DNA from: DASXMT01 sp963803065
GTDB lineage: Bacteria > Actinomycetota > Acidimicrobiia > Acidimicrobiales > RAAP-2
NCBI GenBank assembly: GCA_963803065.1
Contig: CAWDKW010000002.1
Span: 186,001-250,000 of the forward strand
Reading direction: 5' to 3'
DNA length: 64,000 nucleotides
Shown here in pieces: positions 28,901 to 37,092 of the stretch. Made by a program: the position numbers and the translations under genes. Below the pieces are notes generated by a model. That model worked only from the letters and a program-made list of their open reading frames with translations. It was not told where the DNA came from and did not search any database. Within the stretch, counting starts at the first letter, position 1; every line of letters begins with the position of its first letter.

Positions 28901-29187
28901 CACCGTTGGGCGAGCTCGGGGCTCTCGCTGAGGAACCCGTAGCCCGGGTGGAGGAGGTCGGCACCGACGGCGGTCGCCGCGGACACGAGGGCGGTGGCGT
29001 CCAGGTAGGCCGCCGGGCCGGAGCCGGGCAGGGCGGCGGCCCGGCCGGCCAACCTGGTGTGCCGGGCATCGACCTCGTCCTCGGCATAGACGGCACAGGA
29101 CGCCCATCCGAGCGAGCCGACGCTGCGAAGTATCCGCACCGCCACCTCGCCCCGGTTGGCAACGAGCACGACCGGAGCCTCGGTCAC
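25909..29187 (-). CDS. Single-chain biotin-dependent acyl-CoA carboxylase (BC-BCCP-CT)
   Basis: 1092 residues holding all parts of an acyl-CoA carboxylase. Residues 1 to about 450 are biotin carboxylase (VANRGEVAVRIL, HPGYGFLSE, KPVAGGGGVGV, EANPRLQVEHTVTE). The biotinyl domain has EAMKMEH with Lys522. Residues about 600 to the end are the carboxyltransferase (ARENLDDLCDPGSFVEYG, and two crotonase-like halves with GGGGRPGD and DTPGFMVG). This layout is that of the homohexameric long-chain acyl-CoA carboxylase first described from Mycobacterium avium paratuberculosis. It makes malonyl-CoA or alkylmalonyl-CoA for lipid synthesis. The GTG at 29187 follows a GAGAGGA site. The opposite strand is open for 1118 codons but is an antisense shadow. 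Confidence 0.9.
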   Translation of the reverse strand: MTEAPVVLVANRGEVAVRILRSVGSLGWASCAVYAEDEVDARHTRLAGRAAALPGSGPAAYLDATALVSAATAVGADLLHPGYGFLSESPELAQRCEEAGVTFVGPTATTLALLGDKVAARQLAEEQSVPVLAGTGPIEGPAAHKFLSSLGSGAAVMVKPVAGGGGVGVSVVDDPSHLDEAIRRCASVAASAFGSDQVFLEALVPRARHIEVQILGDGANVVCLGHRDCSIQRRRQKLVEIAPAPGLDAALGRDIADAALRMAASVAVRGLCTFEFLLDLDRTPGRVGYAFMEANPRLQVEHTVTEQVYGLDLVRAQLEVANGAALGQLGLGPLAARGVAVEARVNAETVMPDGTVQPSSGILAVFEAPTGPGVRTDTSAVGGSEASPRYDSLLAKVIGTDATGSLAGAIRRTGEALAECRVEGIDVNISLLRAILAHPDVVAGRADTRFVDRHLDELLAVAATLGLTDETGAGMVDRAVGTPAVGEGSVLAPMAATVVEIPVSVGDVVGRGQVVVLLEAMKMEHWVTASRAGRVRSVSVAIGQGVNAGDVLVRVDPSGDDSDEVVEGVEIDLDAVRPELAEYQSRRRLTLDEGRPDVVARRHDAGRRTARENLDDLCDPGSFVEYGGFAIAAQRQRRSLDDLIERTPADGLVTGIGRINGDLFAEDAARAAVLSYDYTVLAGTQGQRNHHKKDRLFELAARHRLPVVLFAEGGGGRPGDTDMSGVAGLDTAAFRLFAALSGQVPLVGVVSGRCFAGNAALLGCCDVIIATPDANIGMGGPAMIDGGGLGTYRPEDVGPVSVQQPNGVIDVVVDDEAAAVATAKRYLSYFQGRLSHLESADQRLLRSVVPERRVRVYDTRRVIDILCDRGSVLELRSRFGPGMVTVLARIEGRPLGIVANDPRHLGGAIDRDGADKAARFLQLCEAHGLPVVSLCDTPGFMVGPDAERDAQVRHFSRMFIVTAALTVPLVTVVLRKGYGLGAMAMAGGSFRAPTSTVSWPTGEFGGMGLEGAVRLGYARELGAITDPGERRARFEAMVARAYEAGKALSAATYFEFDDVIDPADTRSHVGSILAAAGHRSPGPTAARYVDAW

Positions 29188-29405
29188 TGGTTCATCCTCT
29201 CGGTCCGGGTCATGATGCTCCCAATCCTGGCCCACCGGCGGCCGGGCGCGTCGCGCCTGCTCGGGACCCCCCGGTCGCCGGGGGCTGCCCGCCTGCTCGA
29301 TCGTCGCTAGAGTACGGCTGCCCAGACCCCTAGCAGGGCGCCGGGCGCCGTGGGCCGGGCGCCGTGGGCATGGTCGCCGCGGCCCACCTGACGAGAGGAC
29401 CGCAC

Positions 29406-30758
29406 GTGCACCATGCCGCCACCTGGGTCCGACCCCCGGGCCGCCGACTGCTGGGCTGCGCCGCCGCCCTGGCGACGTTCTTCGGGCTCTGCGCGCCGAT
29501 GGCGCTCGCCGATCCGGCGAGCGGGTCGTCTTCCGTCGTCCGGGCCGCGCTGGCGCCGGGCTCGATCAACCACATCGTGGTGATCGAGCTCGAGAACGAG
29601 GGTTACAACGCCACCTTCGGCCCCGGCTCGGTGGCCACCTACCTCAACGGAGTCCTCCGCAAGAAGGGTGAACTGGTGGCCAACTACTACGCCACCGGCC
29701 ACGCCAGCCTGGACAACTACGTCTCCCAGGTGTCTGGACAGTCGCCGACGCGGTCCACCCAGGCCGATTGCCTGGCCAACGGCGCCGCCTTCGTGGACGT
29801 CACCCCCGGGACCGCGTCGGCCAACGGCCAGGTGCTGGGCCAGGGCTGCGTCTATCCCGCCTCGGTTCCCACCATCGCCAGCCAACTGGACGCGAAGTAC
29901 CCTCCCAACCCCAAGACCCACGTCGCCGCCTGGAAGGGCTACAACGAGGACATGGGCAACACGCCGACGCGCGACGGCGGCGTCGCCGACCCGGCCGGGG
30001 GGACCAGCTGCGGTCATCCCGCCATCGGGTCGCCCACCGCGGTCGTGGCCACGCCGACGGATCAGTACGCCACCCGCCACAACCCCTTCGTATGGTTCCA
30101 CTCCGTCATCGACAACGCCGCCCTCTGCGACGCCAACGACGTGCCCCTCGGGACGCTGACGGCGCAGGGAGTGCCGAGCGCCACCGGGCACCTCGTACGG
30201 GACTTCTCCAAGGTCAGCACGACCCCCCGCTTTGCCTTCGTCACCCCGAACCTGTGCGACGACGGGCACGACGCGGCGTGCGCTGGTACCAACAGCGCCG
30301 GCACCACGGCCGGCGGCCTGGTCGGCGCCGATGCCTTTCTCCGTCACTGGGTGCCGACGATCTTGAACTCGCCGGCGTACAAGCAGGGTGACACGCTCGT
30401 GGTCATCACCTTCGATGAGTCGGAGATCTCTCCCCAGACGGACCCGTCCTACGCCGCGGCTTGTTGCAATGAGCAGCCCGGGCCCAACACCGTCGCTCCG
30501 GGCAATGCCGCCGCCGCGACCGCTGCCGAGGCTCCCGGGGGCGGTCAGGTCGGCGCCCTGCTGCTCAACCCCCGCTTCGTGAAGGCCGGCAGTGTCGACA
30601 CGGCCGGGTCCTACAACCACTACTCGGCCCTTCGAAGCTACGAGGACCTCCTCGGGCTGACCACCGGCGGCACCGACGGCCGCGGCCACCTCGGTTGGGC
30701 CGCGGCGACAGGGCTGAAGCCCTTCGGCAAGGACGTGTTCAACACGGCCAAGAGCTGA
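29406..30758 (+). CDS. Secreted AcpA-like phosphoesterase
   Basis: 450 residues. The N-terminus is basic with a hydrophobic stretch (RRLLGCAAALATFFGLCAPMALA) and an AxA cleavage site, so the protein is exported. The mature part belongs to the phosphoesterase family with AcpA and phospholipase C: HIVVIELENEGYNATFG carries the metal-site glutamate/asparagine, and HASLDNYVSQVSG, VVITFDESE and NHYSALRSYEDLLGL follow the family order. It probably releases phosphate from organic phosphates outside the cell. GAGAGGA precedes the GTG at 29406. The gene is divergent from the carboxylase gene, with 218 bases between them. Confidence 0.82.
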   Translation: MHHAATWVRPPGRRLLGCAAALATFFGLCAPMALADPASGSSSVVRAALAPGSINHIVVIELENEGYNATFGPGSVATYLNGVLRKKGELVANYYATGHASLDNYVSQVSGQSPTRSTQADCLANGAAFVDVTPGTASANGQVLGQGCVYPASVPTIASQLDAKYPPNPKTHVAAWKGYNEDMGNTPTRDGGVADPAGGTSCGHPAIGSPTAVVATPTDQYATRHNPFVWFHSVIDNAALCDANDVPLGTLTAQGVPSATGHLVRDFSKVSTTPRFAFVTPNLCDDGHDAACAGTNSAGTTAGGLVGADAFLRHWVPTILNSPAYKQGDTLVVITFDESEISPQTDPSYAAACCNEQPGPNTVAPGNAAAATAAEAPGGGQVGALLLNPRFVKAGSVDTAGSYNHYSALRSYEDLLGLTTGGTDGRGHLGWAAATGLKPFGKDVFNTAKS

Positions 30759-30772
30759 CGCCCCCGCCCGGC

Positions 30773-31399
30773 TCAGGGTCGCTCGGCGAGCGTGAGGACG
30801 CCATCGCCGGTGAGGTCGGCGTGGGAGCCCTTCCGTCCCACCATGGCCAGGACAAGCGACAGCAGCGGGCCCGCAACCTCGGGACCGGTGCCGTGGGCCC
30901 AGCTGACGTCGGTGGCCCGCAGCCGCAGGCCGCCGATCCTGCGCTTCGCCCCGATCAGGAGATTCGAGTTCTTCCAGCTGTCGGCGACAGCGACCACGGC
31001 GGTCTCCGGCGACGTGTGGACAAAGCCCAGGGGCCGACGGATATCCTCGCCGTGGACGATGATCTCGCCGAGCATGGCCATCACGGGAGCGGGCGGATGG
31101 TTCGTCGTCGACGTCCGTGCTCGGAGCCGACGCACGAGCTCATCGGGAGCAATGGCCCCGAACCTCTTGGCCGCCCGGTCCGTGAAGACGTTGAACCGCA
31201 GTCCTGCTGAGATCAGCTCCGTGTAGAAGTTGACCGGGGTCTGCTCGGCGGCGGCCAGGACATGGCCGGCGGTCTCCCGGACCGACCAACCGTCACACCA
31301 CGACGGTGCGTCCCATTGGGCCGGAGAAAGAAGGGCCCACGTGTCCGCCATATCGGCTCGCTCTGCGTGGATGTACTTCCATGTTTCGTTGGAGTTCAT
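30773..31399 (-). CDS. Maleylpyruvate isomerase / DinB-like family protein
   Basis: 208 residues of the mycothiol-dependent maleylpyruvate isomerase N-domain type: ERADMADTWALLSPAQWDAPSWCDGWSVRETAGHVLAA with a helix-bundle histidine, and HGEDIRRPLG later. The C-terminal part (HGTGPEVAGPLLSLVLAMVGRK) is common to actinobacterial members, which may transfer mycothiol or act on small electrophiles. The ATG at 31399 is 2 bases past the SRPBCC stop, so it is the third gene of the ArsR-SRPBCC operon. Confidence 0.78.
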   Translation of the reverse strand: MNSNETWKYIHAERADMADTWALLSPAQWDAPSWCDGWSVRETAGHVLAAAEQTPVNFYTELISAGLRFNVFTDRAAKRFGAIAPDELVRRLRARTSTTNHPPAPVMAMLGEIIVHGEDIRRPLGFVHTSPETAVVAVADSWKNSNLLIGAKRRIGGLRLRATDVSWAHGTGPEVAGPLLSLVLAMVGRKGSHADLTGDGVLTLAERP

Positions 31400-31401
31400 G
31401 A

Positions 31402-31845
31402 TCAATTCCCGCCGCCGGGTATCTCATCATCGGGTCCCGGGTCCCCACCGGTGCCGACGACGGCGAGGCGCCCAAGGTAGTGATCCCAACCTCCGGTATG
31501 TTGGGCGACGGCGTCAGCCGGAAGGCCACGGTGGACGAGGCGGACGCGCGTCTTACCCCCTTCGGGGATCAAGGTGATCTCGACGCGCGTCGAGCCAGAG
31601 GGAATCGGGTGATCGGGCTCGTCCCATCCGAACGTGAAGACGACCTTCTCGTCCGGCACGACTTCGACGAACTCTCCGACCGACGGGTGCTCGCCACCCA
31701 CGAGGACCCGGTACGCGCCTCCCGGGTGCGCGTCCATCACCGCCTCCGTTCCCATCCACTTCACGTGGAGCTCGGGATCGACGAGGAACGGGAAGATCGT
31801 CGACGGGGCGGCGTCGACCACAATTTCTCGCACCAGTTCGGTCAT
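31402..31845 (-). CDS. SRPBCC / AHSA1-like domain protein
   Basis: 147 residues with the AHSA1 pattern: VREIVVDAAPSTIFPFLVDPELHVKWMG, a PGGAYRV strand, GEFVEVVPDEKVVFTFGW, and the terminal helix GGWDHYLGRLAVV. The fold makes a deep hydrophobic cavity for lipids or small molecules. Its ATG overlaps the ArsR stop (ATGA). SRPBCC genes paired with ArsR regulators are frequent in actinobacteria and suggest a ligand-sensing pair. Confidence 0.85.
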   Translation of the reverse strand: MTELVREIVVDAAPSTIFPFLVDPELHVKWMGTEAVMDAHPGGAYRVLVGGEHPSVGEFVEVVPDEKVVFTFGWDEPDHPIPSGSTRVEITLIPEGGKTRVRLVHRGLPADAVAQHTGGWDHYLGRLAVVGTGGDPGPDDEIPGGGN

Positions 31846-32162
31846 GTCCGTCTCCGATCCCTGTCTTCGGCGGCCTCGGACAGGTCGCGCAGACGTTCGA
31901 GGCTGCTCGTCCAGAAGTCATCGAGGAACGTGCGCAACCGGGCCATCTCCTCCCGGTTGACCCGGTACATCCGACGCGCGCCGTCACGGCGCTCCGAGAT
32001 CAACTCGGCATCCCGCAGGACGCCGAGGTGTTGGGAGACCGCAGAGCGGGTGACGTCATGGAACCGGGCGGCGATTTCTGCCGCGGGCAGCTCCACCGAC
32101 CAGATGAGCCGGAGAATCTCTCGTCGGCGGGGCTCAGCCATCGCCTTGAACGCCGCGTCCAC
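31842..32162 (-). CDS. ArsR family transcriptional regulator
   Basis: About 106 residues from the GTG at 32162. The winged helix is full: FKAMAEPRRREILRLIWSVELPAAEIAARFHDVTRSAVSQHLGVLRDAELISERRDGARRMYRVN. No cysteine metal site is present, so it is not a classical metal sensor. A TTG in frame at 32198 would add 12 residues but lies inside the operator palindrome, so the GTG is preferred. It heads an operon with the SRPBCC and DinB-like genes; autoregulation through the palindrome at 32184-32207 is likely. Confidence 0.82.
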   Translation of the reverse strand: MDAAFKAMAEPRRREILRLIWSVELPAAEIAARFHDVTRSAVSQHLGVLRDAELISERRDGARRMYRVNREEMARLRTFLDDFWTSSLERLRDLSEAAEDRDRRRT

Positions 32163-32183
32163 CCCGATACCGTAAGCCAATCC

Positions 32184-32207
32184 TTGCGTTAGTGTCAACT
32201 AACGCAA
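32184..32207. promoter_or_regulatory. Perfect operator palindrome upstream of the ArsR gene
   Basis: Arms TTGCGTTAG and CTAACGCAA are exact reverse complements separated by TGTCAA. It lies about 22 bases upstream of the ArsR GTG and is the strongest dyad in that gap. ArsR/SRPBCC operons use such imperfect or perfect 8-9 bp dyads for repression. The far side faces the carboxylesterase gene, which begins 130 bases away. Confidence 0.7.
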
Positions 32208-32336
32208 TACGGAGATGGCCTGGCCCCGAGACCGGATGGCTGATGCCGGGATGGGTCGGGCACGCGACAGTGCGATCCCCGGGGGAGCGCGCCCCTGCGT
32301 GCGGCGCCAGACTGAACGGATGACGAACGAGGCTCC

Positions 32337-33932
32337 ATGACCCCGACCATAGAAGTGACCACTGGCCGGCTCCGAGGACTGTCCACCCGGGCAGGCCGCT
32401 CGAAGCGGACCGTGCGGGCCTTCCACGGCATCCCGTACGCCGCTGACCCGGTGGGCCCCCTGCGCTTCCGGGCGCCCCAGGCGCCCGAGCCCTGGGGCGG
32501 CGTCCGAGACGCCACCGAATTCGGGCCGGCTTCCATGCAGTCCCCGGCCAGCCCGTTCAGCGGGACGATCCCGGGGAACCAGGTCGCGGCGGTCAGCGAG
32601 CGCTGCTTGACCCTTGACGTCTGGACCCCGGACGAGCAGGGTGGGCATCCCGTCCTCGTGTGGGTGTCGGGAGGCGCCTTTCTCACCGGGGGCACCGCAA
32701 TCGAGACCTACGACGGGTCCGGCCTGGCCGCCGACGAGGGCGTGGTCGTCGTCGAGGTCAACTACCGGCTCGGGGTGCTCGGGTTCGGGTGGTTCGGCGG
32801 GCTCGGCGGGGACGCTCCGTGGCCCGGGGACACCAACTGCGGGCTCCGCGACCAGTTGGCCGCACTTTCCTGGGTGAGAGACAACATTGCCGCCTTCGGC
32901 GGCGACCCGACGAACGTCACCGTGTTCGGGGAGTCCGCCGGTGCCGGTTCGCTCGCCCACCTGCTGGCCTCGCCGGCCAGCGCCGGCTTGTTCCAGCGAT
33001 GCATCCTGCAGAGCCCGGGGATCGACCACACCCTCTACCCCGACGACGTCGAACGGGTTGCCGACGCCGTGCTCCGCACGCTGTCCATTCCCCGCTCCAA
33101 GACCGACCGCCTTTGGGACGTGAGCGCCGAGGACCTGGTCGCCGCCCAGGAGGCAGTGGTGCTCGAGATGTTGACCGCGTTGACGTCGATGCCCTTCCAC
33201 CCCTTCGTCGACGGCGACCTCCTCCCGGCCAGCCCGTCGACCGCAATGGCCGGCGGCGCCGGCTCGGCGGTGGACCTCCTGGTGAGCTGGACGACCGACG
33301 AGATGCGCCTCTACCCGAATCCGGCAGCTGACACGGCGGGCCCCGATGGCCTGGCCCGATGGGCCCGGCGGTACCTCGCCGGGCGGCTGGGTTCGGACCC
33401 CGGCAACGATCGGGCCCGCCAGCTGGTCGCCTTCTACCGAGACCTGCTCGGGCCCGGGGGACGCACCAACGGGTCCGACCTGTGGGCGGCCATCCAGACC
33501 GACGGGGTGATGCGGCTTCCCGCCCGCAGGGTCGCCGAGAGCCACGCCGCCAACGGCGGACACACCTACGTCGCCCAGTTCGCCTGGAGCGGGCCCGCCG
33601 TGGCCGGCCAGTGGGATGCGGGGGCGTTCCATGCCATCGACCTCCCCTTCACCTTCGACACCCTCGAACGGTGCGGCTGGCGCACGTTCCTGCGCGCCGG
33701 GCCGGACGCCGGCGAGCTCGCCCGCCAGCACCTGCATGCATGGGGCACCTTCGGCCGAAACGGGACACCGCAGGTTCCCGAGGCCGGGAGCTGGCCCCGC
33801 TACACGACCCCGGACCGCCAGACCCTCGTGTTCGACGCGCCCTGCTCGCTGGCCGCCGACCCCTTGGCCGCCATCGCCGAGGCCTGGGACGGCCTGTGGT
33901 CCACGCAGTGCCGGGCGCCGTATCTCGGGTAG
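32337..33932 (+). CDS. Carboxylesterase / lipase family protein (type B)
   Basis: 531 residues of the alpha/beta-hydrolase carboxylesterase family. The oxyanion region VSGGAFLTGG, the nucleophile elbow GESAGAGS, and the family openers VRAFHGIPYA and CLTLDVWTP are clear. A catalytic glutamate would lie in SWTTDEMRLYP and the histidine near FHAIDLPF. No signal peptide is seen, so it is cytoplasmic. It likely hydrolyses carboxylic esters; the substrate is not evident. Confidence 0.87.
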   Translation: MTPTIEVTTGRLRGLSTRAGRSKRTVRAFHGIPYAADPVGPLRFRAPQAPEPWGGVRDATEFGPASMQSPASPFSGTIPGNQVAAVSERCLTLDVWTPDEQGGHPVLVWVSGGAFLTGGTAIETYDGSGLAADEGVVVVEVNYRLGVLGFGWFGGLGGDAPWPGDTNCGLRDQLAALSWVRDNIAAFGGDPTNVTVFGESAGAGSLAHLLASPASAGLFQRCILQSPGIDHTLYPDDVERVADAVLRTLSIPRSKTDRLWDVSAEDLVAAQEAVVLEMLTALTSMPFHPFVDGDLLPASPSTAMAGGAGSAVDLLVSWTTDEMRLYPNPAADTAGPDGLARWARRYLAGRLGSDPGNDRARQLVAFYRDLLGPGGRTNGSDLWAAIQTDGVMRLPARRVAESHAANGGHTYVAQFAWSGPAVAGQWDAGAFHAIDLPFTFDTLERCGWRTFLRAGPDAGELARQHLHAWGTFGRNGTPQVPEAGSWPRYTTPDRQTLVFDAPCSLAADPLAAIAEAWDGLWSTQCRAPYLG

Positions 33933-33945
33933 TGGCGTGGGTGCT

Positions 33946-33968
33946 GGCCCGGCCGCCGGCTACGGGCC
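33946..33968. terminator. Hairpin at convergent gene ends
   Basis: GGCCCG and CGGGCC pair as a 6-bp stem around 11 bases, spanning the carboxylesterase 3' end and the stop of the convergent dehydrogenase gene. No T-tract follows. Plausible bidirectional terminator. Confidence 0.4.
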
Positions 33969-34934
33969 GAGGACCCGGATCGGCGCCCCGTCCAGGTAGG
34001 CGTTGACGTCCTCGACGATCTGGGAGAAGAAGGACGCGTAGGTCCTATCGGTGACGTAGCCGAGATGGGGGGTGAGCACCACGTTGTCCATCGAGCACAG
34101 CGGATCGTCGGGCGAGTACGGCTCGGGATCGAAGACGTCGAGGCCGGCCCCGGCGATCCGACCGGCCCGCAGGGCGTCGATCAGGGCTGCCTCGGAGACG
34201 AGCGGTGCCCGCGAGGTGTTGACGAGCAGCGCGGTCGGCTTCATGAGCGAGAGCTCCCGTTCCCCGACGATGCCTCGGGTACCCTCGCTCAGCACCAGGT
34301 GGATGGAGAGCACATCGGCTCTCCGGAAGAGGTCCTCCTTCGAGACGAGGGTCGCCCCGCCCTGGTCGGCCCGCTCCTCGGTCAGGTGGGGGCTCCAGGC
34401 GACCGTCTTCATGCCGAATGCCCGGCCGACGCCGGCAACGGCCGAGCCGATGTGGCCGAGACCCAGCAGCGCCAGGGTCCTGCCGTAGAGGTAGGTGCCC
34501 ACGGTCTGCTGCCACCGCCCGGCGCGCACGCCCCGGTCCTCGAACGGGATGTGCCGGGCCGAGGCCAGGATGAGCCCCCAGGTGAGCTCGGCCGTCGGAT
34601 CCGAGCCCGGAGCCCGGTGCCCGCCCGTGCCGCAGACGACGATGCCCCGGCTCGACGCCTCGGCCAGGTCGATCACCGCGTTGTGGGGCCCCGTGGTCAC
34701 CAGCAGGCGGAGGTTGGGCAGCCGGCTCAGGAGCGAAGCCGGGAACGGCGTCCGCTCCCGCATGGCCACGACCGCCTCGAAGGGTGCCAGCCGGGCGGCC
34801 ACGTCTCGCTCGTCGGACAGGTGGTCGTGGAAGTACTCGACCTCCACGCCGTCGGCCAGGAGGTGCCACGGCCCCGCATCGGCGGCGACCCGCTGATAGT
34901 CATCCAGGACAGCGACCCGGAAATTCGTAGCCAC
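33960..34934 (-). CDS. D-2-hydroxyacid dehydrogenase family protein
   Basis: 324 residues. The NAD-binding motif is GLGHIGSAVAGVGRAFG, and the catalytic residues sit in NTSRAPLV (Arg), FDPEPYSPDDPL (Glu) and LTPHLGY (His). The N-terminal part starts NFRVAVLDDYQRVA, a form seen in hydroxypyruvate reductase- and phosphoglycerate dehydrogenase-like proteins. It probably reduces a 2-keto acid with NAD(P)H. GTG is the start. Confidence 0.87.
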   Translation of the reverse strand: MATNFRVAVLDDYQRVAADAGPWHLLADGVEVEYFHDHLSDERDVAARLAPFEAVVAMRERTPFPASLLSRLPNLRLLVTTGPHNAVIDLAEASSRGIVVCGTGGHRAPGSDPTAELTWGLILASARHIPFEDRGVRAGRWQQTVGTYLYGRTLALLGLGHIGSAVAGVGRAFGMKTVAWSPHLTEERADQGGATLVSKEDLFRRADVLSIHLVLSEGTRGIVGERELSLMKPTALLVNTSRAPLVSEAALIDALRAGRIAGAGLDVFDPEPYSPDDPLCSMDNVVLTPHLGYVTDRTYASFFSQIVEDVNAYLDGAPIRVLGP

Positions 34935-35121
34935 CGCCCTCCCCTCTCGTGACGGCCCCCTGGCGGCGTGGACGCGTTACCTCTTTACCACGGACTGCTC
35001 GGCCTAGAGGCTGCCCCGGCCTCGGGGCCGTTCCAACCCCGGTGCTACCATCGCAGTCGCATCGTCAGGGAGTGGCCACTCGCTGAGGTCCAAGAGGCGA
35101 AGACGCTGACGGGGGGATCAC

Positions 35122-36498
35122 ATGGAGGGCTCGGCAACCGACGACAGCGCGACCCGCCCCCAACGGTCGCCGCGGGTCGTGGCAACGAAGGCAGTCCGCA
35201 CCTGCAGCGGTCTCGTGATCGGTATGGGCTCGATGAGCCTGGCCGCAGGCGGGCTGTGGGTCGGCACGGCGGCGGCGGCTCCGACGGTCACCGTGCCCTG
35301 TGGCGGTCCGGGTGGTGGCGCCGCTGGGCTGGTGGCCGCCGTCAGTGCGGCCGATGCCGGTGGCGGCGGCACAATTCGACTGGACGGGGGCTGCATCTAC
35401 ACGATGGTGAACCCCGACAACGGAACCGACGGGGGCAACGGCCTGCCCGTCATCACCGCGCCGGTCACCATCGTCGGACAGGGGGGCACATCGATCGCCC
35501 GGAGCGCCTCGCCGGCGACCGCCGACTTTCGCATCTTCGAGGTCGGCCCGACCGGAGCCCTGACCCTCACTAGCGTGGCCGTCACCGGAGGGAAGACCGA
35601 TGTGGACGGGGGTGGGATCTTCGTTCACGGCGGCACAGTCCACCTCACGGCCAGCCAGGTGAGCGGCGACACGGCACGATCGGGAGGCGGCGTGTTCGCC
35701 GACGCCACCGGGAGCCTGCACCTGGTGAACAGCCAGGTCAATCAGAACACGTCGAGCGGCACGGGCCTGCAGGGCGGCGGCGGGATCGGCGTCACGGACG
35801 GTAGCGCGGTCAGCCTGAGCGAGAGCTCGGTCATGAACAACACCGCCGCCTACTTCGGTGGGGGCATGCTCATCACCGGAGGAGGAACCGTTACCGCCCG
35901 ATCGAGCAAGATCGACGGCAACGTCTCCGAGGGCAACGACGGTGGCATTGCCGATGGACTTGGCTCCAGCACCGGGAACCTCACGCTCCTCAACAGCGAA
36001 GTCAACGACAACCGCGCCTTTGACGACGGGGGCATCGACACCAGCGAGGGCAGCGAGGCGAGCCTGACGTCGAGTCTGGTGATCGGCAATGCAGTGGTCG
36101 GACCAGAAGGCATCGCCGAGGCCGGAGGCATCGGGAATGCCGGCTCCACCAGCCTCGCTCGCTCCATCGTGGCCGGCAACACCGCCACCGGGTCGACGGC
36201 GGACGGTGCCGGGGTGTTCAATCGACCAGGAGGACGCCTGACCGCCACCTACTCGCTGGTCATCGGCAACACGGCCTCGGGCACGATCGCCGACGGTGGG
36301 GGTATCTTCAACGACGACGGAGCCGAGGTCGCGCTGACCAACTCTGCGTTGGCTGCCAACACCGCAAGCGGCACGACCGCTGCCGGCGGTGGCATCTTCA
36401 ACAACGGAACCGTGACGCTCAGCGCCAGCCTCATCGTTGGCAATCAACCGGAGAACTGCAGCCCACCGGGAAGCGTCCAGGGTTGCGGAGCCGGCTGA
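35122..36498 (+). CDS. Secreted right-handed beta-helix protein
   Basis: 458 residues. A signal sequence follows a basic N-terminus (LVIGMGSMSLAAGGLWVGTAAAA, cleavage about residue 52). From about residue 140 the chain is a ladder of short repeats such as GGGIF, LVNSQVNQNTSS, VIGNTASG and LTNSALAANTAS, the pattern of parallel beta-helix proteins of the polymorphic-outer-membrane-protein/CSLREA type. No enzymatic residues stand out. It may bind polysaccharide or serve in adhesion at the cell surface. No LPXTG anchor is present. Confidence 0.75.
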   Translation: MEGSATDDSATRPQRSPRVVATKAVRTCSGLVIGMGSMSLAAGGLWVGTAAAAPTVTVPCGGPGGGAAGLVAAVSAADAGGGGTIRLDGGCIYTMVNPDNGTDGGNGLPVITAPVTIVGQGGTSIARSASPATADFRIFEVGPTGALTLTSVAVTGGKTDVDGGGIFVHGGTVHLTASQVSGDTARSGGGVFADATGSLHLVNSQVNQNTSSGTGLQGGGGIGVTDGSAVSLSESSVMNNTAAYFGGGMLITGGGTVTARSSKIDGNVSEGNDGGIADGLGSSTGNLTLLNSEVNDNRAFDDGGIDTSEGSEASLTSSLVIGNAVVGPEGIAEAGGIGNAGSTSLARSIVAGNTATGSTADGAGVFNRPGGRLTATYSLVIGNTASGTIADGGGIFNDDGAEVALTNSALAANTASGTTAAGGGIFNNGTVTLSASLIVGNQPENCSPPGSVQGCGAG

Positions 36499-36555
36499 GC
36501 GGTTCGGGGCCGATGGACCTCATCGGACGTCCGTCGTGTCCATAATGGGTGTGGC

Positions 36556-36891
36556 TCAGCCCTTGCCGGAGACGGGCGACGGGACGAACAATCCCACCAG
36601 ACCGGCCAGCGCGGTCGTAATGACCGTGACCAGCTTGTCGGTTTGGGCGGCTCCGTTCCCCGTCCAGGCAATGAGACCCGCCACTGCAGCCAGGGCGACC
36701 AGGACCAGACCGGTAACGACGATGAACCACAGTGCGTTGGTGGTGCGCTGATCCGGTGGGCCCAGACTTTCGAGCGCCGCGGCTTGGGCGTCTGGTCCGA
36801 GGTGCTGGGTTGCATTCATCACTCGCTCCACGGCGTCAGCCCGGTCGGCCGAAGTCTCGGGAGCGAGCAGCTTCTTGAATGTGCCTGACAT
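36556..36891 (-). CDS. Small membrane protein, hypothetical
   Basis: 111 residues. A cytoplasmic helical N-terminus (ADRADAVERVMNATQHLGPDAQAAALESLG) is followed by two hydrophobic segments, ALWFIVVTGLVLVALAAVAGLIAW and LVTVITTALAGLVGLFV. It ends in PSPVSGKG. No family is recognised. The ATG at 36891 is the best start; the open frame upstream runs into the MarR promoter region. It converges with the beta-helix gene. Confidence 0.55.
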   Translation of the reverse strand: MSGTFKKLLAPETSADRADAVERVMNATQHLGPDAQAAALESLGPPDQRTTNALWFIVVTGLVLVALAAVAGLIAWTGNGAAQTDKLVTVITTALAGLVGLFVPSPVSGKG

Positions 36892-37092
36892 AGGACGAAC
36901 GGTACTCCCGGGCCTTCCCCCGTGCGAGGAGCTCCCGTATCGCGTCGCCCATGGTCCGTCGCCTCCGTGGAACGAGGAGCACCCGCTCGGAACGCCTCTG
37001 AGCTCCTCCTCGAGGGGCGCCACCACCCCTCGCCTAAGCCGCCCCTTTCGTCCCGATTTCATACAGTACCGTTTCTTTACTAGTTTGGCGGC

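Noticed and set aside
25954..29310. Open frame of 1118 codons on the + strand
   Set aside because: It lies exactly antisense to the acyl-CoA carboxylase gene, whose protein has clear motifs throughout. The + strand translation is rich in G, D, H and R with no family match, as expected for a GC-rich shadow.
29307..30689. Open frame of 460 codons on the - strand
   Set aside because: Antisense to the secreted phosphoesterase; composition is valine/glycine/arginine-rich with no recognisable domain.
35065..36447. Open frame of 460 codons on the - strand
   Set aside because: Antisense to the beta-helix gene, whose repeated GGG turns produce the open complement. No domain or start site.
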